Origin: an uncultured Oscillospiraceae bacterium
GTDB lineage: Bacteria; Bacillota; Clostridia; Oscillospirales; Acutalibacteraceae
Length of the DNA: 64,000 nt
Direction of reading: 5' to 3'
NCBI GenBank assembly: GCA_900546265.1
Contig: URCA01000003.1
Location: forward strand, 85,162-149,161
The notes under the pieces: generated by a model
The model's input: the letters and a program-made list of their open reading frames with translations, nothing else
Database searches by the model: none
Told to the model about the DNA's origin: nothing
Shown here: piece by piece, positions 60,147 to 64,000 of the stretch
How positions within the stretch are numbered: position 1 is the stretch's first letter
Layout: every line of letters starts with the position of its first letter
Made by a program: the position numbers and the translations under genes

Positions 60147-61553
60147 ATGAAAGATATTACGAAACTCATCCGGCGGTTTGTAGGCATATTGCTGTTAAGC
60201 ACAGTCTTGGTCATCGTCCTTAACATTATTATTCTTGCTGCTATTTCCGCAAGTCAAACTGCAAATGGCAGACCGTGGACGACTGCAAAAGAAACTGCTG
60301 AAGCTTTACAGGAAACAGAAACGGGATATATCTTATCCGGCGATATGACGGAGCGGTTAAGCGGGGAGAATGCGTGGGCAATCTATATAGATAATGACAC
60401 ATTAGAGGTAAAATGGCACACGGAAAATCTGCCGGATACCGTTCCTCTGCACTATACGATCTCCGACATTGCAAGTCTGACACGAGGATATATTGACGGA
60501 TACCCTACCTATACGGGAGAATGTGAAAACGGATTGGTCGTTGTAGGCTACCCGAAAGACCGATATTGGAAACATATGTCTCCGAGCTGGGATTATGATT
60601 TCATCAAAAACGCCCCGTATACTGTCCTGATTGTAATCGGTGTGAATGTTTTTTTGATTTTCCTGATTTATATGATCGCTAATTCCAAGCTACTGAAATC
60701 CGTTAAACCGATTACAAACGGTATACAGGCGCTGCCTTCAGGCGAGCCTGTTTATGTCAGGGAAAAAGGACTTTTATCAGACCTTGCCGCTAAAATCAAT
60801 CAAACATCGGATATTCTCCAAAAACAGAAGCGAAACCTGCAAAGAAAAGAAACAGCAAGAGCAAACTGGATTTCCGGAGTCTCTCACGATATTCGCACAC
60901 CACTTTCTATGGTAATGGGATATGCCGGACAGATTGAGGACAATGAAAGCCTGCCGGAAAGCGAAAGGAAAAAGGCACGGATTATCCGTCAGCAAAGTAC
61001 AAAAATGAAAAATCTCATCAATGACCTGAATCTTGCCTCGAAGTTAGAATATAATATGCAGCCGATCCATCCAGAGCCTGTCAATCTCGTAGCAATCGCA
61101 AGACAAAGCGTTGTTGACTTTATCAATTTAGATATGGAAGAAAAGTATCCGATAGAATGGAATACAGATGAAGCATTGACTGCCTGTGTCATAAATGGAG
61201 ATAAAGAGTTGTTGCGGCGGGCAATCGGAAATCTGATTACAAATTCTCAAACGCACAATCCTGATGGCTGTACGATTTCAGTATGCGTCCGAAAAAGCGA
61301 TACAGAATATAAAATCGTCGTAGAAGATAACGGCGTCGGCGTTACCGATGAAAAGTTAGAGAAACTCAGGACTACGCCCCACTATATGATGAGTGACAGC
61401 GGGACAACCGAGCCACGGCACGGCTTAGGGCTTTTGATTGTCGGACAGATCGTTTCCGCCCATAATGGTACAGTGTCTTTCGATCACGGCAAACAAGGTG
61501 GATTTGCCGTTACAATTTCTTTCCCTATTCCAAAGGATAGTCATACTCAATAA
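60147..61553 (+). CDS. Sensor histidine kinase
   Basis: A 468-residue membrane kinase: helix near residues 10-32, an extracytoplasmic sensor of about 125 residues, helix near 155-178, then HisKA with SGVSHDIRTPLSM near residue 245 and an ATPase domain with N-box ITNSQTHNPDG, VEDNGVGV and HGLGLLI. The gene order ABC-RR-HK matches CprABC-CprRK-type systems. The signal is probably a cationic peptide; not shown by sequence. Confidence 0.9.
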   Translation: MKDITKLIRRFVGILLLSTVLVIVLNIIILAAISASQTANGRPWTTAKETAEALQETETGYILSGDMTERLSGENAWAIYIDNDTLEVKWHTENLPDTVPLHYTISDIASLTRGYIDGYPTYTGECENGLVVVGYPKDRYWKHMSPSWDYDFIKNAPYTVLIVIGVNVFLIFLIYMIANSKLLKSVKPITNGIQALPSGEPVYVREKGLLSDLAAKINQTSDILQKQKRNLQRKETARANWISGVSHDIRTPLSMVMGYAGQIEDNESLPESERKKARIIRQQSTKMKNLINDLNLASKLEYNMQPIHPEPVNLVAIARQSVVDFINLDMEEKYPIEWNTDEALTACVINGDKELLRRAIGNLITNSQTHNPDGCTISVCVRKSDTEYKIVVEDNGVGVTDEKLEKLRTTPHYMMSDSGTTEPRHGLGLLIVGQIVSAHNGTVSFDHGKQGGFAVTISFPIPKDSHTQ

Positions 61554-61558
61554 ATGTT

Positions 61559-61596
61559 AAAAACCGTAGAGCTTCAATGAAAGCCCTACGGTTTTT
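61559..61596. terminator. Terminator between kinase and 61640-62047 genes
   Basis: AAACCGTAG (61561-61569) pairs with CTACGGTTT (61586-61594) and is flanked by A- and T-runs, so it serves both converging transcripts. Confidence 0.8.
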
Positions 61597-61639
61597 CTGA
61601 CCTATGATCTTATCCATTTTAGATGATTTTCAACCTGAA

Positions 61640-62047
61640 TCAGTGATGATAAAAATAATTCTTGGATTTCAAATAATTCAAATTGTCCTTAACCCACGAA
61701 TTATTCGCTACTACTTTGTTGATTTTCATTTCTATTTTCATTGCTGATGTTGACAGGACCATTTCATTTTCTAATAATCCATTTTTCATTTTGAAACTTG
61801 TTATTTCACTCCACGAAATGAATAAATTGTCTGCAATGTCCCAATCGCCGTGAACAGGAAACAGGTTAATCCCGTTATCGCTAAATCCGAACAAATACGA
61901 TGTTGCTTGTTCAAATGCCATTACATTGACAATCCCTGTTGGCAAAGCCCATTTTACTTTAGATTTAGTATGTCCGCATAGAATATTGTTAGCATATTCA
62001 TAACCAAAGGTTTTCAATTCGTTTTTTACTTTTTCTAAGCTTAACAT
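61640..62047 (-). CDS. Small protein of unknown function
   Basis: A 135-residue protein starting MLSLEKVKNELKTFGYEYAN. A beta-rich middle (FISWSEITSFKMKNGLLEN) resembles small PH-like domains. AGGAGG precedes the ATG. It is the last gene of the minus-strand resistance-like cluster. No motif allows a functional call. Confidence 0.6.
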   Translation of the reverse strand: MLSLEKVKNELKTFGYEYANNILCGHTKSKVKWALPTGIVNVMAFEQATSYLFGFSDNGINLFPVHGDWDIADNLFISWSEITSFKMKNGLLENEMVLSTSAMKIEMKINKVVANNSWVKDNLNYLKSKNYFYHH

Positions 62048-62066
62048 ATTTATACCTCCTATGGGA

Positions 62067-62264
62067 TTAAAGAAGCTCCATAGCTCTTTTATACAGCGGA
62101 TCTAACTCACATCCACAGTTCCCACATTCTTTATCAGCCTGTTTGATTGCTGATACCAAAGTATCCTTATCGGCTTTTCCGTCCAGCCATTCCTGAGCCG
62201 GGACAGCTATTAAGTCCCAACCCGATGCAGCGAATTTCTGCATAATCGCTTCCAATTCTTCCAT
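62067..62264 (-). CDS. Small protein next to the CatA-like gene
   Basis: A 65-residue protein: MEELEAIMQKFAASGWDLIA at the start and a cysteine group ECGNCGCELD near residue 46. It is probably helical and binds metal. Genes of this size often follow CatA-like genes in Clostridia as I remember them. AAAGGAG precedes the ATG. Confidence 0.55.
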   Translation of the reverse strand: MEELEAIMQKFAASGWDLIAVPAQEWLDGKADKDTLVSAIKQADKECGNCGCELDPLYKRAMELL

Positions 62265-62288
62265 AAGCGTACTCCTTTCTTTCAGCCA

Positions 62289-62912
62289 TTATTTCAACAG
62301 ATTGATCTCGTTTTGCAAGTTCTTCAAAAATACGCCTGCGTGTGCGCCGTCCATCTGCGTGTGATGGAACTGGAAAGAGAGGGGCAGGTAATACCGAAGC
62401 CATTTCTTTTTGTATCTGCCCCAAATAATAAAGGGATTGTTGAAAATGCCGCTGTTCATACCAACAGCTCCGTCGATTTCCGTATCTATGATGGCGGAAG
62501 TGCCGATGACCATACTGTTTTCGGATAAGTCCCTGTCCTGACAGCTTGCGGCGACCTGTGTCGTATATTTCAGATACTCCTCGTTGAATTGATTTAACTC
62601 GGCTTTATAGGAAAGGTCGCAGGAGCTGACTTCGCCCTCTTTGTTTTTCACGATGGTATTGACTGCAATGGTGTCATACTGTATGAGCTTATCGCCAACC
62701 GGAAGGATGTAAAATTCCTTTACCCCTGCGGCAGCTCTGCCGATACAGTAATCCAGCAGCATATTAAATTTCAGGCTTCTTTTCTTACTGACCTTGATCA
62801 GATTGGTCACATCAAAGGTCTTAAAAAAAGTTACCATTGGATTGGGCGCTTTCGTCCAAAGCGCATACGCCGCAGCCCTTGTCGTATCTTTGGGATCCAC
62901 TTCTTTTGGCAT
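62289..62912 (-). CDS. CatA-like O-acetyltransferase
   Basis: A 207-residue protein of the chloramphenicol-acetyltransferase fold. The catalytic motif FHHTQMDGAHAG (HHxxxDG) is near residue 183. Earlier blocks include FNMLLDYCIGRA and a substrate region YDTIAVN. Its length is close to type A CAT (about 215). It may acetylate chloramphenicol or another alcohol; many CatA-like proteins do not confer resistance. GGAGG precedes the start. Confidence 0.8.
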   Translation of the reverse strand: MPKEVDPKDTTRAAAYALWTKAPNPMVTFFKTFDVTNLIKVSKKRSLKFNMLLDYCIGRAAAGVKEFYILPVGDKLIQYDTIAVNTIVKNKEGEVSSCDLSYKAELNQFNEEYLKYTTQVAASCQDRDLSENSMVIGTSAIIDTEIDGAVGMNSGIFNNPFIIWGRYKKKWLRYYLPLSFQFHHTQMDGAHAGVFLKNLQNEINLLK

Positions 62913-62924
62913 ACTAACCTCCGC

Positions 62925-63560
62925 TTACTCAGCTTTCCGGATTGGATGGCGCACGACTGTTTTCAATCGGCTCACATCGCATTTTCTCGGATCGCTCAGA
63001 TAGATTTCGTGATGGTATCTTGTATCCGTAATATCCAGTTCGTATCCATTCGCTTTCATATAGTCGTGCATTAAATCAACAGTGGCAGGCTCATCGTCAT
63101 AAGAGCCGATGTGCATACACTGGACGCACATTCCCTCATCATAGGGGAAGAACTCAACCTTAGAAAAATCCTGTTTTTTCTTTTTCGTTGCCTCCTGAAC
63201 TGCCCACTCAAAATCTTCCTTCGTTACGAAATCCGGCAGCCGGATCATAGAGATAAAGTGCATATCTTCTTTTCTTGCATAATCAAGTCCCTGCGTATTT
63301 TCCTGCCACCAAAGACCTTCAAGGGGCGGCACTACATACTCGAAAAATCCCTCGATTTTATGCGTCCCCTTGTAGCTCATCTTTATAGTAAAGGCTATTC
63401 CATATAACAAGCCGATTGAGCTTTTATACTCCCCGTTTTCCTCGTTAGGATTGCCTTTCCCCCGGACTGCAATGTAGTTCATTTTTGGAATCTCTATAAT
63501 TCCGGGCTTGTTCTTCGGCATATAAAATTCCTTGTATTCTTTCTTGTAATCAAAAGCCAT
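62925..63560 (-). CDS. GyrI-like domain protein
   Basis: A 211-residue GyrI-like (SOUL/AraC effector-binding) protein: NYIAVRGKGNPNEENGEY near residue 30, LWWQE and DEGMCVQCMHIGSYDDEP near residue 145. GyrI-like proteins bind small ligands or protect gyrase. It overlaps the end of the GNAT gene by 11 bases and precedes the CatA-like gene by 12. Confidence 0.8.
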   Translation of the reverse strand: MAFDYKKEYKEFYMPKNKPGIIEIPKMNYIAVRGKGNPNEENGEYKSSIGLLYGIAFTIKMSYKGTHKIEGFFEYVVPPLEGLWWQENTQGLDYARKEDMHFISMIRLPDFVTKEDFEWAVQEATKKKKQDFSKVEFFPYDEGMCVQCMHIGSYDDEPATVDLMHDYMKANGYELDITDTRYHHEIYLSDPRKCDVSRLKTVVRHPIRKAE

Positions 63561-64000
63561 TTTCTTCCTCCATTTTGCAAATAGAATTTAGGTCAGCTAC
63601 CATAATGTATTCCTCAGTCGTTTCTTTGACCGTTGTAAAGCCCGCTTTTCGATATAACTTCACTGCATAATTGTCCTTTTGAACAGATAAGGAAATCTTT
63701 GCATAACCAGCAGCTTTTTCTGCTAACAACATTTGTGTAAGCAACAAAGTTCCAATTCCCATACCTCTGTACGCTTTAAGAACAGACATTGCAAGGGAAG
63801 GCGTATTCTCATCAATATGTCCGTAGTCGTTCATAATCCTTGCCCATATTGCTCCTACAATATTTCCGTCAACTTCTACAATCAAAGCCTTATCGTGTTT
63901 GCTGTTTCCAAAATCTGCAATGTATACTTGCAATTCGGGACAAGTTATCACTGATTTAGGCGGCGCAGCCGTACCATCCGGAATATAAATTGCTTCGTAC
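63550..64000 (-). CDS. GNAT acetyltransferase (5' end outside window)
   Basis: The frame runs past the window edge: upstream codons read YIPDGTAAPPKSVI, so the GTG at 63951 need not be the start. The acetyl-CoA loop is AYRGMGIGTLLLTQM, and the ending SLSVQKDNYAVKLYRKAGF is typical GNAT. It is the first visible gene of the CatA-like cluster. Substrate unknown. Confidence 0.85.
   Translation of the reverse strand, partial: YEAIYIPDGTAAPPKSVITCPELQVYIADFGNSKHDKALIVEVDGNIVGAIWARIMNDYGHIDENTPSLAMSVLKAYRGMGIGTLLLTQMLLAEKAAGYAKISLSVQKDNYAVKLYRKAGFTTVKETTEEYIMVADLNSICKMEEENGF

Noticed and set aside
1..64000. CRISPR arrays, tRNA and rRNA genes, insertion sequences
   Set aside because: No spaced identical repeats, cloverleaf-like sequence, rRNA segments or transposase genes were recognised.

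Overview
The window reads as a chromosome segment of a Gram-positive anaerobe of class Clostridia, probably a gut Oscillospirales/Ruminococcaceae-type organism. Evidence: nearly every gene has an AAGGAGG-type ribosome site; there is a (P)PxTG sorting signal and Gram-positive lipoproteins; the conjugation genes are of the kind found in Clostridioides difficile CTn elements (CD1108/CD1110/CD1115-like); and iron/metal genes such as DUF3793 and a Clostridial small HMA protein are present. The order is inferred from gene content only.

Region 1 (1-8950, GC-rich, host-like): the end of a TetR regulator, a pair of ABC half-transporters (TM-NBD + TM-NBD) on the plus strand, then on the minus strand an alpha/beta hydrolase, two SAM methyltransferases, a membrane protein, a decayed copy of a third methyltransferase, a flavodoxin, a DUF3793 protein and a CopZ-like HMA protein. 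Three GTTAG-N6-CTAAC palindromes sit in front of the transporter pair, the DUF3793-flavodoxin unit and the HMA gene, which suggests one metal-responsive regulon.

Region 2 (about 8950-48900, all genes on the minus strand): a long conjugative-element backbone. From its upstream (right) end it encodes a winged-helix protein, a VirB2-like pilin, a VirB6/TrbL-like protein, a glycine-rich membrane protein, a C39-peptidase transfer protein, a PrgI-VirB4 fusion, a VirD4 coupling protein, an S1-like protein, a lipoprotein and a giant thioester/CnaB adhesin. After these come sigma-like factors, AbiE toxin-antitoxin, SSB, DUF932, DUF4942, a methylase-helicase fusion, YopX, a Fic toxin with antitoxin, two PAPS-reductase-like proteins, DUF2786 and a ParM/ParR partition pair. 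I found no relaxase and no integrase in this block.

Region 3 (about 48900-64000, more AT-rich): a second mobile module headed by a Tn916-type tyrosine integrase with four tandem Xis-like proteins, a PemK/MazF-like protein with zinc-ribbon tail, a sigma-like factor and an ICEBs1-like ImmR/ImmA switch with divergent promoters and repeated ACGCAAG operators. A DUF1016 nuclease, a lantibiotic-type ABC exporter with its two-component system, and a CatA-like/GyrI-like/GNAT cluster follow as cargo; the last gene runs off the window.

The two mobile blocks meet at 48.8-49.1 kb, where two arrays of integrase arm-type repeats (TGGCGTA and TGGTGTA types) and two strong terminators lie. The simplest reading is two elements side by side or one nested in the other.
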